Origin: Martinezella tropici
GTDB taxonomy: Bacteria; Pseudomonadota; Alphaproteobacteria; Rhizobiales; Rhizobiaceae
Direction of reading: 5' to 3'
DNA length: 64,000 bases
Assembly (NCBI GenBank): GCA_000799755.1
Contig: JUHI01000021.1
Span: 52,232 to 116,231, forward strand
This document shows, piece by piece, positions 34,693-44,118 of this stretch. How positions within the stretch are numbered: the stretch's first letter is position 1; each line of letters starts with the position of its first letter. The notes under the pieces were generated by a model. The model ran no database searches, had not been told where the DNA came from, and saw only the letters and a program-made list of their open reading frames with translations. Position numbers and translations under genes: made by a program.

Positions 34693-36198
34693 ATGGCATT
34701 CCTCGAATTCAAGGGCATTTCCAAGGGCTATCCGGGTGTCCAGGCGTTGTCCGACGTCTCCTTCGCTGTCGAAAGAGGCGCTGTGCATGGACTGATGGGC
34801 GAAAACGGTGCCGGCAAATCGACGCTGATCCGGGTTCTCTCGGGCGATCAATCGGCAGATACAGGGAGCATCGTCATCGATGGCGCGGAGCAGCATTATG
34901 GCTCCGTGCGCGATGCCTTTCATGCCGGCGTCATCGTCATCCATCAGGAGCTGCAGCTGGTGCCGGAATTGACCGTCGCCGAAAACCTCTGGCTCGGTCG
35001 TTTTCCCGGCAAGGCCGGTGTGATTGACGGCAGGACATTGATCGAGACCGTCCGCACGAAGCTCAAGGAGATCGGCATCGATGTCGATCCGACAGCCAAA
35101 GTTTCCTCGCTGTCGATCGGTGCCCGCCAGATGGTGGAGATTGCCAAGGCCGTCATGGTCGATGCGCGGGTAATCGCGCTCGACGAGCCGACCTCCTCGT
35201 TATCGTCGCGCGAAAGCGAAATCCTGTTTTCCCTGATCGACCGGCTGAGAGCCAATGGCACGGTCATCCTCTATGTCTCGCATCGCCTGGATGAAATCTT
35301 CCGGCTCTGCGACAGCCTCACCGTGCTGCGTGACGGCAAACTTGCCGCACATCATCCGAAAATTGCCGATACGACGCGCGAGCAGATCATTTCGCAGATG
35401 GTGGGCCGCGAGATCAGCAATATCTGGGGCTGGCGCGAACGCCCGCTCGGTGACGTGCGCCTCGAGGCTAAAGAACTCTCTGGCTTGAAGTTGCGCAATC
35501 CCGTCAGCTTCTCGGTACGCAGGGGCGAAATCCTCGGCTTCTTCGGTCTCATCGGTGCAGGAAGAAGCGAGATGGCTCGCCTCCTCTACGGCGCCGATCA
35601 TCGCCATCAGGGGAGCGTCTCGATCGACGGCGTCGCCGTTTCGCCGAACAACCCGAAAGCCGCCATCAGCGCCGGCATGGTACTCTGCCCGGAGGACCGC
35701 AAATTCGACGGCATCATTCAGGGGCGGTCGATCGAGGAAAACATCGCCATCTCCTCGCGGCGGCATTTCTCGCCCTTCGGCATCCTCAACCCGAAGAAGG
35801 AAGCTTCGGTCGCCGATCAGTTCATCGCCAAGCTCAGGGTACGCACGCCCTCGCGCAAGCAGGATATCGTCAATCTCTCGGGCGGCAACCAGCAGAAGGT
35901 CATCCTCGGCCGTTGGCTTTCCGAGCAGGGCGTCAAGGTTCTCGTCATCGACGAACCGACGCGCGGCATCGATGTCGGGGCCAAGTCGGAGATCTATGAA
36001 ATTCTCTATGAGCTGGCGGCTGGCGGCATGGCGATCGTCGTCATTTCCAGCGAGCTCCCCGAGGTCATGGGCATTTCGGACCGCATCATGGTCATGTGCC
36101 AGGGCCGCGTCGCCGCCAATGTCGCCCGCGCCGATTTCGACGAACGGGCCATTCTGACCGCTGCCCTGCCCGACAAGAATGCCGCCGGCATAATCTAA
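34693..36198 (+). CDS. araG: arabinose-type ABC transporter ATPase, double ABC domain
   Basis: ATP-binding subunit of a CUT2-class sugar importer, 501 residues (E. coli AraG has 504). The first ABC domain has Walker A GENGAGKST, signature LSIGARQ and Walker B VIALDEPTSSLS. The second has a degenerate Walker A (GLIGAGRSE), signature LSGGNQQKVILGRWL and Walker B VLVIDEPTRGID, as normal for this class. The ATG at 34693 follows GATGGAGCGATC. Longer in-frame starts overlap the hairpin region and are rejected. It is cotranscribed with araF and araH. Confidence 0.92.
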   Translation: MAFLEFKGISKGYPGVQALSDVSFAVERGAVHGLMGENGAGKSTLIRVLSGDQSADTGSIVIDGAEQHYGSVRDAFHAGVIVIHQELQLVPELTVAENLWLGRFPGKAGVIDGRTLIETVRTKLKEIGIDVDPTAKVSSLSIGARQMVEIAKAVMVDARVIALDEPTSSLSSRESEILFSLIDRLRANGTVILYVSHRLDEIFRLCDSLTVLRDGKLAAHHPKIADTTREQIISQMVGREISNIWGWRERPLGDVRLEAKELSGLKLRNPVSFSVRRGEILGFFGLIGAGRSEMARLLYGADHRHQGSVSIDGVAVSPNNPKAAISAGMVLCPEDRKFDGIIQGRSIEENIAISSRRHFSPFGILNPKKEASVADQFIAKLRVRTPSRKQDIVNLSGGNQQKVILGRWLSEQGVKVLVIDEPTRGIDVGAKSEIYEILYELAAGGMAIVVISSELPEVMGISDRIMVMCQGRVAANVARADFDERAILTAALPDKNAAGII

Positions 36199-36214
36199 TT
36201 CAGGAACGATTGTG

Positions 36215-37171
36215 ATGAATTCGTTGAAAAAAATCCTTCTCGGCGAACAGGGTCTGGTGGTGATCTTCGCGATCGCCTTTGTGATCGTGTCGCTCTTCGT
36301 TCCGAGCTTCCTGACCGAGCGCAACATGCTCGGCCTGCTGCAGTCGGTGGTGACGATCGGCATCGTCGCCTGCACCATGATGTTCTGCCTTGCTTCGCGC
36401 GACTTCGACCTGTCGGTCGGTTCGACCGTCGCCTTCTCCGGCATGATCGCCGTCATGGTGTCGAACTCCACCGGCTCTATCCCACTCGGGCTCGTGGCGG
36501 CCCTGATCTCAGGCAGCGCCGTCGGTGTCGTCAATGGCGTCGTCATCGCCAAGTTCCGCATCAATGCCTTGATTACCACGCTCGCCACCATGCAGATCGT
36601 TCGCGGCCTCGCCTTGATCGCCTCGGACGGCCGCGCCGTCGGCATCAACGATCCGGCCTTCTATCAGCTGGCACTGTCGCGCTTCCTCACCGTGCCGACG
36701 CCGATCTGGATCATGGTGGCGCTGTTCATCATCTTCGGCTTCACGCTCAATCGCACCGTTTTCGGCAAGAATACGCTTGCAATCGGTGGCAATCCCGAGG
36801 CCTCGCGCCTTGCCGGCGTTAACGTCGTCAACATGCGGATCTGGATCTTCGCCCTGCAGGGCCTCGTCTGCGCCATCGCCGGCATCCTGCTTGCTTCACG
36901 CATCACCTCGGGCCAGCCGAATGCGGCAACCGGGCTCGAACTCTCCGTCATTTCAGCCTGCGTGCTTGGCGGCGTGTCCCTGGCTGGCGGCCGTGCGGCA
37001 ATGACCGGCGTTATCGTCGGCGTTCTCATCATGGGCATTGCCGAAAACGTTATGAACCTGCTCAATATCCAGGCCTTCTATCAATATCTGGTGCGCGGCT
37101 GCATTCTGCTGATCGCCGTTCTGCTGGACAATCTGCGTTCGTCGGCGGCAGGGCGCGGTAGCCGCGTGTGA
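36215..37171 (+). CDS. araH: arabinose-type ABC transporter permease
   Basis: Inner-membrane permease of the CUT2 class, about 318 residues with eight to ten hydrophobic segments. The class motif region is MIAVMVSNSTG... followed by GVVNGVVIAKFRINALITTLATM, and the C-terminal LGGVSLAGGRAAMTGVIVG. The start may be ATG at 36215 or GTG at 36212. AGGA lies just upstream. It is the last gene of araFGH, followed after about 115 bases by the GntR regulator on the same strand. Confidence 0.92.
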   Translation: MNSLKKILLGEQGLVVIFAIAFVIVSLFVPSFLTERNMLGLLQSVVTIGIVACTMMFCLASRDFDLSVGSTVAFSGMIAVMVSNSTGSIPLGLVAALISGSAVGVVNGVVIAKFRINALITTLATMQIVRGLALIASDGRAVGINDPAFYQLALSRFLTVPTPIWIMVALFIIFGFTLNRTVFGKNTLAIGGNPEASRLAGVNVVNMRIWIFALQGLVCAIAGILLASRITSGQPNAATGLELSVISACVLGGVSLAGGRAAMTGVIVGVLIMGIAENVMNLLNIQAFYQYLVRGCILLIAVLLDNLRSSAAGRGSRV

Positions 37172-37286
37172 CCCGATTTCCTGAGAGAAGTTTGGGGAGA
37201 AGTTTGCCGAGCTTGCAGTTGCGCATTGATGCCGGGGCATGGTGCCGCTCATGATCGCCGCCGGGCAGCGGAAGGGAGTGCAAGTG

Positions 37287-38060
37287 ATGAGTACGCGTTT
37301 GGGATCTTTACGGACGCAGAGCGGGGCCGCGCCCGAACAGGGACGGCGCACCGTGCGCGAGGAGCTGTTGAAGAAACTCATCGGCCAGATCGTCTCGGGC
37401 GCTCTTGCCGAGGGCTCGATCCTTCCGAACGAAGCCGAGCTTTCCGAGGTCTATGGCGTCAGCCGCACCAGCCTGCGCGAGGCCATGCAATATCTGTCGG
37501 CGCTCGGAATGGTGCGCTCGCGCACCCGCGCCGGCACCACGGTCCTTCCGCGGGAAAACTGGAACTATCTGGACCCGCTGGTTCTCGACGCGACGCTCGC
37601 GCTCAGCAACGACCGCAGCTTCTACGATTCCCTGCTCGATGCGCGCCAGGTGCTGGAGCCTGCTGCCGCGGCGCAGGCCGCTGCCAATGCCACAGCCAAG
37701 CAGTTGGCGCAGATTGCCGAGGCTTTCGAGGATATGGTCGCCGCCAATGCCAGGGATAACGAGGCTTGGAGCCAGGCGGATCTGGAGTTTCACACGGCCA
37801 TCATCAATGCCAGCGGCAACTGGGTTTTCCGGCAGTTCGCTACCGCCATCCGCGCGGCTCTGCTTGCAAGCTTTCGCCTGACCAATCGGGCGAGCCAGTC
37901 GCATGAATATGCGATCGCCCGGCATCAGGATGTTTTGGATGCAATCCGCATGCGCCGGCCCGATGCCGCCCGCTTTGCCATGGAGCAGTTGATCGGAACG
38001 GCCAGAATGGAGCTTAGCGACGCGCTGCGCGCCGCCAAGCTGAACGACGATTCGGAATAG
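37287..38060 (+). CDS. GntR/FadR-family transcriptional regulator
   Basis: Regulator of 257 residues. The N-terminal winged helix (residues about 20-80) contains LPNEAELSEVYGVSRTSLREAMQYLSALGMV. The all-helical FCD ligand-binding domain follows, with metal-binding His residues visible in DLEFHTAII and in the C-terminal ARHQDVLDAI. The ATG at 37287 has GGGAG eight bases upstream. Position and direction suggest that it controls the araFGH transporter, with a sugar acid or related compound as effector. That is inferred. Confidence 0.88.
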   Translation: MSTRLGSLRTQSGAAPEQGRRTVREELLKKLIGQIVSGALAEGSILPNEAELSEVYGVSRTSLREAMQYLSALGMVRSRTRAGTTVLPRENWNYLDPLVLDATLALSNDRSFYDSLLDARQVLEPAAAAQAAANATAKQLAQIAEAFEDMVAANARDNEAWSQADLEFHTAIINASGNWVFRQFATAIRAALLASFRLTNRASQSHEYAIARHQDVLDAIRMRRPDAARFAMEQLIGTARMELSDALRAAKLNDDSE

Positions 38061-38097
38061 GCCGGCATCCGAAGATCGGGAAACCAGCCCGATCCGT

Positions 38098-38871
38098 CTA
38101 CTTCGTCGTATAGCCGCCGTTGACCAGAATGGTCTGCCCGGTCATCCACCATCCCTCGCTGACGAGGAAACGAATGTAGGGGACGATATCCTCGATGTCG
38201 GTAAGGCCGGTCTTCGAGAATTTCGAAAGTGCGGCTGCTCCCTTGTGATAGGCCTGGGCATCGGCGCTTTCCGCCGGATAGAAGAACGGCGTATCCATCG
38301 GGCCGGGACCGATCGCGGTCACCGAGATGCCGCGTTCGCCGAACTCTTTCGCGGCAGCCCGGGTGAAATGCTCCACCGGCGCCTTTGTCCCGGCATAGCT
38401 CGAGTAGAACGGCGTGAAGGCGCCGAGCAGCGATGTGACGAGCGTGCAGATCTTGCCGTTGTCATTGAGCGACTTGCCGGCTTCCTTGAGGAAGAAGAAG
38501 GCGGATTTCGAATTGACGGCGCTCATCTCGTCATACTCGGCCTCCGAAATATCGACGATCGGCTTCTTCAGCACCTTGCCGACGGTGTTGATCGCAATAT
38601 CGGGGCGGCCGAAGGCGGAGACGGCCTCGGCAAAGAGTTTCTCGGCCGCACCTGCGGTCGTGAGATCAGCCTGGAATGCCGCCGCTTCGGCACCGGCGGC
38701 CTTGATGGCCGCAACCGTTGCATCGGCCTCGGTCTTCGTTGAAGCGCTGTTGTAATGGATGGCAATTGCCTTTGCGCCGTGAGCCGCAAAATCGCGGGCG
38801 ATCAGGCCGCCAAGATTCTTGGCGCCCCCGGCGATGATGACGGTTTTTCCCCTGATGGAATGGTCGGTCAT
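38098..38871 (-). CDS. short-chain dehydrogenase/reductase
   Basis: NAD(P)-dependent SDR, 257 residues. It has a cofactor motif GGAKNLGG near the N-terminus, NTVGK in place of the usual NNAG, catalytic Ser in LVTSLLG, YAGTK as the YxxxK motif, and an NGGYTTK end. A strong AAGGAGG precedes the ATG at 38871. It is divergent from a LysR regulator with a palindrome between them, the classical arrangement of a LysR-controlled gene. The substrate is unknown. Confidence 0.88.
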   Translation of the reverse strand: MTDHSIRGKTVIIAGGAKNLGGLIARDFAAHGAKAIAIHYNSASTKTEADATVAAIKAAGAEAAAFQADLTTAGAAEKLFAEAVSAFGRPDIAINTVGKVLKKPIVDISEAEYDEMSAVNSKSAFFFLKEAGKSLNDNGKICTLVTSLLGAFTPFYSSYAGTKAPVEHFTRAAAKEFGERGISVTAIGPGPMDTPFFYPAESADAQAYHKGAAALSKFSKTGLTDIEDIVPYIRFLVSEGWWMTGQTILVNGGYTTK

Positions 38872-38957
38872 GAATGAGCCTCCTTGGGGGACGGCACCGT
38901 GCCGTCCTTCCTGAGGCAAATCTATCGTCTGGAATTCTCCGATAAAGCGGGCTAATT

Positions 38958-38972
38958 TGACATCATCTGTCA
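38958..38972. promoter_or_regulatory. LysR-type operator candidate
   Basis: TGACA and TGTCA (38958-38962 and 38968-38972) around TCATC, a perfect 5-5-5 inverted repeat between the divergent SDR and LysR genes. It lies 26 bases before the LysR start chosen here, fitting autoregulation. Confidence 0.4.
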
Positions 38973-38998
38973 GAATTCATGGACAATGGCGGTTTAGA

Positions 38999-39937
38999 TT
39001 GGATCGTATCGACCTCTTCAGGATTTTTACCCGCGTCGTGGAGTGCAGCAGCTTCACCCGCGCTGCCGATACGCTCGGCCTGCCGCGCTCGTCTGTTTCG
39101 GCTGCTGTCATCGAACTGGAGGGGCGCGTCGGCGCACGGCTGCTTCATCGCAGCACGCGAAAGGTTTCGCCCACTCAGGATGGCGCGGCGTTCTATGACC
39201 GCTGCCTGCGGGTCATTGTCGATGTCGAGGAAACGGAGAGCCTGTTTCGCCAGAGCGACGCCAAGCCTTCAGGCAAGCTGCGCACGGATGTGCCGGGTCG
39301 CATCGGCCGGTTGATCATCGCGCCGGCGCTCCCGTCGTTCCTCGATCAATTTCCCGACATCGAAGTGGATCTTGGCGTCACCGACCGTGCCGTCAACCTG
39401 GTGGAGGATAGCGTCGATTGCGTGCTTCGCGTCGGGCCGCTTGTCGATTCCGGACTGATTGCCCGGCCGATTGGAAAGCTGCCGCTCATCAATGTCGCCA
39501 GTCCCGGCTATTTGTCGAAGCACGGCACGCCGCAAACGCCAGCGGATCTCGACGGACACTGGGCCGTGAATTATGCCTCGCCCTCGACGGGGCGAACCGA
39601 GCCCTGGGAATGGATGGAAGATGGCGTACTACGCAGCTTGGCCTTGCGCGGTCGCGTCACCGTCAACAGCGCCGAGGGCTACATTGCGTGCGCGGTCGCC
39701 GGCCTCGGTTTGATCCAGAATCCGGCCTATGACCTGTGTCAGCATCTCCAGGCAGGCGAGCTTGTCGAGGTCATGCCGGATTATCGCGCGGAACCGCTGC
39801 AGATGACGTTGCTCTATCCCCACCGCAGGCATCTCTCCCGCCGCGTTCAGGTCTTCGCTGACTGGCTGCAGGTGCTTTTGCAAGAGACGGTCGTGCGGCA
39901 ATCGAGCCCGTTCGAGCGCAATGCCGTCCGCATCTAA
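38999..39937 (+). CDS. LysR-family transcriptional regulator
   Basis: Regulator of about 312 residues. The N-terminal helix-turn-helix is LDRIDLFRIFTRVVECSSFTRA through LPRSSVSAAVIELEGRVGARLLHR. The effector-binding domain has the usual two-lobe pattern and VNSAEGYIACAVAGLGL. I chose the TTG at 38999 because LysR proteins of this subgroup normally begin with DRIDLFR-like sequence. A TTG at 38957 would add 14 residues and place the palindrome inside the gene. It probably controls the divergent SDR. Confidence 0.88.
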   Translation: MDRIDLFRIFTRVVECSSFTRAADTLGLPRSSVSAAVIELEGRVGARLLHRSTRKVSPTQDGAAFYDRCLRVIVDVEETESLFRQSDAKPSGKLRTDVPGRIGRLIIAPALPSFLDQFPDIEVDLGVTDRAVNLVEDSVDCVLRVGPLVDSGLIARPIGKLPLINVASPGYLSKHGTPQTPADLDGHWAVNYASPSTGRTEPWEWMEDGVLRSLALRGRVTVNSAEGYIACAVAGLGLIQNPAYDLCQHLQAGELVEVMPDYRAEPLQMTLLYPHRRHLSRRVQVFADWLQVLLQETVVRQSSPFERNAVRI

Positions 39938-39987
39938 GTGACCTCGCAACGCGGCCGGCTTGCCTCTTCTCGCGCGACAGCGCGTCT

Positions 39988-41118
39988 CTACGCGCCCATG
40001 CGGCCATATTGCCTGATGAGTTCGGCAAGCTGTTCGTGGGGAATGGCCTGAATACGAAGGCGATCATAGGGCGTTCCGCCCATGTCCTCGGCCGCCAACA
40101 TGGCGTTGACGACGGCCTCCTCGACGCTGTCGACCGCAGCCATATAGACGGGGTCCAGCGGTTCGTCGTTGACGATCTCCAGGGGAAGGTGGCCATTGGC
40201 TCTATGCGCCATCGGATGCGCATTCGCGGTCGAGAATGCCAGGAAGATGTCGCCGGAGTTGTTGCCGCCGGGCGTACCGTTGCGGCCGATGCCGATGGCG
40301 GCGCGGCGGGCAAGGCGCTTGAGCTGGTGCGGCGCGAGCGGCAGGTCGGTGGCGATGACGACGATAATGGAACCGCGCTCCTTAAGCTGGCTCTGCGGCG
40401 TGCCGTCCCGCATGTGCTGGCCGACCGGTACGCCCGCGATCGTCAGCCAGTCGCGCTGACCGTGATTGGCCTGCACCAGCGTCCCGATGGTGTAGGTGCG
40501 CCCGTCGAACTGGACGATACGAGAGGATGTGCCCGTTCCGCCTTTGAAGCCATAGGTGATCATGCCGGTGCCGCCACCGCAATTGCCTTCCTGAACCGGC
40601 CCGGCTGCGATGCTATCAAGGGCAGCGCGCACGTCGGTTTCGCTGATGTGCAGCCCGTTGATGTCGTTCAAAGCGCCGTCATAGGTCTCGGCGATGACGG
40701 GCATGATCCAGAGGAAATCATCGGTCTGGTAGGTCGAGGCGTAGCGGTCGATCATCCACTTGACCGTGGCGTGATGCGCCATGCCGACGCCATGCGTATT
40801 GGTGATGACGACGGGACCGAGAAAATAGCCGCCGTCCTCGATCCAGTGCGTGCCGGTCATCTCGCCATTGCCGTTGAAGCGGTGGACGCCGGCATAGACG
40901 GGGACGGGGGTCTCGGAGTCCATATGCGGCAGGATGGCGGTTACGCCGGTGCGCGTCGGGCGCTTGCGGCCGGGACGCGGCTCGTTCTCGATGATGGTGC
41001 GGAAGCCGACGCCGATGCCGGCGACATCGGTAATGGCATTGTTTGCGCCGGTGCGGCCGGTGAAGGGGAGGCCGAACTGGCGGCCGCGCGGTTTGCGTGT
41101 GCTTGTTTTCATGGTCAT
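39988..41118 (-). CDS. P1-family (DmpA-like) aminopeptidase/amidase
   Basis: Autoprocessing N-terminal nucleophile hydrolase of the DmpA/BapA family, 376 residues. It shows the N-terminal family start (GRQFGLPFTGRTGANNAITDVAGIGVG), GNCGGGTGMITYGFKGGTGTSSR, and GGNNSGDIFLAFSTAN around residue 288. The Ser in that last motif is the expected cleavage site and nucleophile. Members remove N-terminal D- or beta-amino acids or act as esterases and amidases. It is the last gene of the PotABC-like transporter operon, one base after the permease stop, so it probably acts on the imported compound. There is no signal peptide, so it is cytoplasmic. Confidence 0.88.
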   Translation of the reverse strand: MTMKTSTRKPRGRQFGLPFTGRTGANNAITDVAGIGVGFRTIIENEPRPGRKRPTRTGVTAILPHMDSETPVPVYAGVHRFNGNGEMTGTHWIEDGGYFLGPVVITNTHGVGMAHHATVKWMIDRYASTYQTDDFLWIMPVIAETYDGALNDINGLHISETDVRAALDSIAAGPVQEGNCGGGTGMITYGFKGGTGTSSRIVQFDGRTYTIGTLVQANHGQRDWLTIAGVPVGQHMRDGTPQSQLKERGSIIVVIATDLPLAPHQLKRLARRAAIGIGRNGTPGGNNSGDIFLAFSTANAHPMAHRANGHLPLEIVNDEPLDPVYMAAVDSVEEAVVNAMLAAEDMGGTPYDRLRIQAIPHEQLAELIRQYGRMGA

Positions 41119-41119
41119 G

Positions 41120-41950
41120 TCATTTCTGCCGGGAGCGAAGGTAAAGGCCAAGGGAGGCGACGACGAAGGAGAAGGTCAGCATCATCACCGCGATTGCGTT
41201 GATCTCGGGTTTGATGCCGCGGCGAAGCATGGCGAAGATGAACATCGGCAGGGTCGTGACATCGACGCCGGCGATGAAGTAGGTGATCACGAGATCATCC
41301 ATCGAGATGATGAAGGCAAGCAGCGCGCCGCCGAGTATGCCGGGCATCAACTGTGGCAGCACCACGCGGCGGAATGTCATCCACTCGTTGGCGCCGAGAT
41401 CGGCCGAGGCGTTCTCCAGCGTCCGGTCCATGCCGGCAAGACGCGCCGACACGACGATGAACACATAGGAGGTCAGGAAGGTGCATTGGCCGATGATGAT
41501 GGTCATCAAGCCAAGCTGGATGCCAGCACTGACGAAGAAGATCAGAAGCGCGATGCCAAGAACGATATCGGGCATCAGCATCGGCATGAACATGGCGACC
41601 TGATAAAAGCGCTTGCCGAAGAAATTGAACCGGTGAAGCGCGATCGCCATGGCGGTGCCGAGCAGGGTCGAGATGACAGTCGTCGTGAAGGCAATCTTCA
41701 GGCTGTTGAAGACGGCGGCGATCAGCTGATCGGTCGATTCGATGTAGAGCGCGTTCTCGGAGACTGCCGTCTTGAAGCCGAAAACCTGCGCATACCAATC
41801 CGTCGTGAAGCCGCTCCAACTCATCATGTTGACCGGGTTCGCGTTGAACGAATAGACGGCGATCAGCACGAGCGGAATGTAGATGAAAGCGAAGAACAGC
41901 AGCGTGTAGAGCGCCAGGCCGCCGTTGAAGAGGGTGCGTGCAATCTTCAT
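41120..41950 (-). CDS. PotC-like ABC transporter permease
   Basis: Second inner-membrane permease of a polyamine/amino-compound ABC importer, 276 residues with six hydrophobic segments. The permease EAA loop is visible as LENASADLGANEWMTFRRVV. The ATG at 41950 follows GGAGGG. A TTG three bases upstream is possible. It lies 10 bases after the first permease gene, within the operon ATPase, permease B, permease C, peptidase. Confidence 0.9.
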   Translation of the reverse strand: MKIARTLFNGGLALYTLLFFAFIYIPLVLIAVYSFNANPVNMMSWSGFTTDWYAQVFGFKTAVSENALYIESTDQLIAAVFNSLKIAFTTTVISTLLGTAMAIALHRFNFFGKRFYQVAMFMPMLMPDIVLGIALLIFFVSAGIQLGLMTIIIGQCTFLTSYVFIVVSARLAGMDRTLENASADLGANEWMTFRRVVLPQLMPGILGGALLAFIISMDDLVITYFIAGVDVTTLPMFIFAMLRRGIKPEINAIAVMMLTFSFVVASLGLYLRSRQK

Positions 41951-41960
41951 CAAACCCTCC

Positions 41961-42860
41961 TCATGCCGTCAGCGCCGCGGTCGCATTGCGACGACCGGAC
42001 AGGATGACATAGGCGAGAAGCAGGACCAGCATCACGGCCATGACCATCATGGCGAGCGCCGAACCGAAGGGCCAGTTGCGTGCCGAGAGGAACTGGCCTT
42101 CGATGAGATTGCCGAGCATCATCACCTTGGCGCCGCCAAGCACCGCCGGCACGACGAAATTGCCAAGCGCGGGGATGAAGACGATGACGGAACCGCCGGC
42201 AATCCCTGGCGCCGTCAGTGGCAGGATGATGCGCAGGAACGTCCGGATCGGGCCGGCGCCGAGATCGAGCGACGCCTGGACCAGTCGCCAATCAAGTTTC
42301 TCGATGCTGGCATAGATCGGCATGAACATGAACGGAATGAAGACATAGACCATGCCGAGGATGATCGCGCCGTCCGTATAGATCATCTCCAGCGGCGCGG
42401 AGATAATGCCTGTCGCCATCAGCGTATTGTTGACCAGCCCGGTCGGGCGCAGGATCATGACCCAGACGAACAGTCGGACGATGAGGCTGGAAAAGAACGG
42501 CAGCGTAATCAGGAAGAGGCAGAAATTCTTCCATCTGTCCGGCAGGCGGCTGATGTAGAAGGCGGCGGGATAGCAGACGAGAAGCGTCGCGCCCACGGTC
42601 ATCGCCGCAATCCGGATCGAGCGGAGGAAGATGCCGATATAGACCGGATCGTACTCCTCGAATTCCGGATTGGCGAAGCCGAGGATGCGGCCGAAATTGT
42701 CGGGATAGAAGCTCCATTCGACACCGCCATAGAGGCCGGGCGTCAGGAAGCTCGTCACCACCATGATGCCAAGCGGGACGAGGAAGAAGACAAGAAGGAA
42801 CAGCGTCACCGGCCCGAGCAGCAGCCCGAGCTGGAGTCGCCGGCGCGCAACGATATTCAT
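41961..42860 (-). CDS. PotB-like ABC transporter permease
   Basis: First inner-membrane permease, 299 residues, six hydrophobic segments, EAA loop visible as VQASLDLGAGPIRTFLRIILPL. The ATG at 42860 overlaps the ATPase stop by one base (TGATG). A longer frame open to 43070 only overlaps the ATPase gene and is rejected. Similarity to the spermidine/putrescine class is by family pattern, and the true substrate may be another charged amino compound or peptide. Confidence 0.9.
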   Translation of the reverse strand: MNIVARRRLQLGLLLGPVTLFLLVFFLVPLGIMVVTSFLTPGLYGGVEWSFYPDNFGRILGFANPEFEEYDPVYIGIFLRSIRIAAMTVGATLLVCYPAAFYISRLPDRWKNFCLFLITLPFFSSLIVRLFVWVMILRPTGLVNNTLMATGIISAPLEMIYTDGAIILGMVYVFIPFMFMPIYASIEKLDWRLVQASLDLGAGPIRTFLRIILPLTAPGIAGGSVIVFIPALGNFVVPAVLGGAKVMMLGNLIEGQFLSARNWPFGSALAMMVMAVMLVLLLAYVILSGRRNATAALTA

Positions 42861-43954
42861 CAGGCGGCCTCCCTCGTGGTGATGAGGTGGACGCTTGCCG
42901 GATCGTAGTGCCAGCGTGCCGATTGGCCGGCGTTGAGTTGACCGATTGCACCGCGCTGCGACGCCGGGATCTGCGCCATGAGCTTGCGGCCACTCGTGGT
43001 TCGAGCGAAGACCTCGAAGGAGGAGCCGACATAGACGATTTGCTCCACGGTGACATCGATGGCCGGGCAAGTGTCTGCGGAGCTTGCGAGGAAGAAACTC
43101 TCCGGACGGATGAGCGCGACGGCTGGTTCCCTGCCTTCCGCCGCTGCCGCCGGAGCATGCAGGATCGCCGTGCCCTCGCTGGTAACGAAGGTCCGACCGT
43201 CGCTGCTGCCTTCGAAGAGATTGCTTGCTCCGATGAAGCTTGCGACGAAGGTATTTTGCGGATGATCGTAGATCTGCCTGGGCGTATCCAGCTGCTGGAT
43301 GCGGCCCTCGGCGAGCACCGCCACGCGATCCGACATGGTGAGCGCCTCCTGCTGATCATGCGTCACGAAGATGAAGGTGATGCCGAGCTCGTGCTGCAGG
43401 TTCTTAAGCTCGAGCTGCATCGTCTCACGCAGATGCCGGTCCAGCGCCGATAACGGTTCGTCGAGAAGAAGCACCTTCGGGCGCGCGACGATGGCACGGG
43501 CAAGCGCCACGCGCTGCTGCTGGCCGCCCGACAATTGCCGCGGCAGGCGGCCTTCCATGCCTTCGAGCCCGACCATCTTCAGCATTGCCCGCACGCGCTC
43601 GATGCGCTCGGTCTTGCCGACGCCAGCTGCCTCCAGCGCATAGGCCGTGTTCTCGCCGACGCTCATATGCGGAAACAGGGCGTAATTCTGGAAGACCGTG
43701 TTGACCGGCCGGCGATAGGGCGGCCGGTCGGTCATGTCTTCGCCGTCGATCATAATGCGACCCGCGTCGAGTTCGACGAAGCCGCTGATCGCCTGCAAAA
43801 GCGTGGTCTTGCCGCAGCCGGAAGGCCCGAGAAGTGTAATGAATTCATTGCGGCCGATCTCAAGATCGATGCCGTCCAATGCCTTGACCTGCCGACCCTC
43901 AGGAGTCGCAAAGGCCTTTGCGGCTGAGGCCAGCCGCACAATCGCATCTCGCAT
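42860..43954 (-). CDS. PotA-like ABC transporter ATPase
   Basis: ATP-binding subunit, 364 residues. Walker A is GPSGCGKTT, the Q-loop is in TVFQNYALFPH, the signature is LSGGQQQRVALARA, Walker B is VLLLDEPLSALD, and the switch His is in FVTHDQQEAL. A C-terminal TOBE regulatory domain follows (residues about 265-360). It is the first gene of the leftward operon. A palindromic element at 43971-43985 lies 17 bases upstream of the start, where a repressor would block transcription or initiation. Confidence 0.92.
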   Translation of the reverse strand: MRDAIVRLASAAKAFATPEGRQVKALDGIDLEIGRNEFITLLGPSGCGKTTLLQAISGFVELDAGRIMIDGEDMTDRPPYRRPVNTVFQNYALFPHMSVGENTAYALEAAGVGKTERIERVRAMLKMVGLEGMEGRLPRQLSGGQQQRVALARAIVARPKVLLLDEPLSALDRHLRETMQLELKNLQHELGITFIFVTHDQQEALTMSDRVAVLAEGRIQQLDTPRQIYDHPQNTFVASFIGASNLFEGSSDGRTFVTSEGTAILHAPAAAAEGREPAVALIRPESFFLASSADTCPAIDVTVEQIVYVGSSFEVFARTTSGRKLMAQIPASQRGAIGQLNAGQSARWHYDPASVHLITTREAA

Positions 43955-43970
43955 TCGTCGTTCCCCGAAA

Positions 43971-43985
43971 TGTTATTAAATTAAC
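43971..43985. promoter_or_regulatory. HexR/RpiR-like operator candidate
   Basis: TGTTATTAAATTAAC matches the published HexR (RpiR-family) consensus TGTARTWWWATTACA at 12 of 15 positions by my count. It lies between the divergent transporter ATPase and binding-protein genes. An RpiR-family regulator is encoded right after the binding protein (45217-46074), which makes it a plausible site for that protein. Confidence 0.45.
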
Positions 43986-44118
43986 TCTTGCGTGATTTGG
44001 ATATGTTGATATCATTTTTTCGTCGAAGTCAACGCCCTCAGTGCGGTCGGTTACTGCTTCCGAGAAAGGCCGAACCAAGCGTGCCGAAGGGACAATAATC
44101 CTACTAAGGGGAACAGAA

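Noticed and set aside
40009..41202. Plus-strand open frame of about 397 codons opposite the P1 peptidase
   Set aside because: Composition is that of an antisense shadow, and the minus-strand product is a recognised enzyme.
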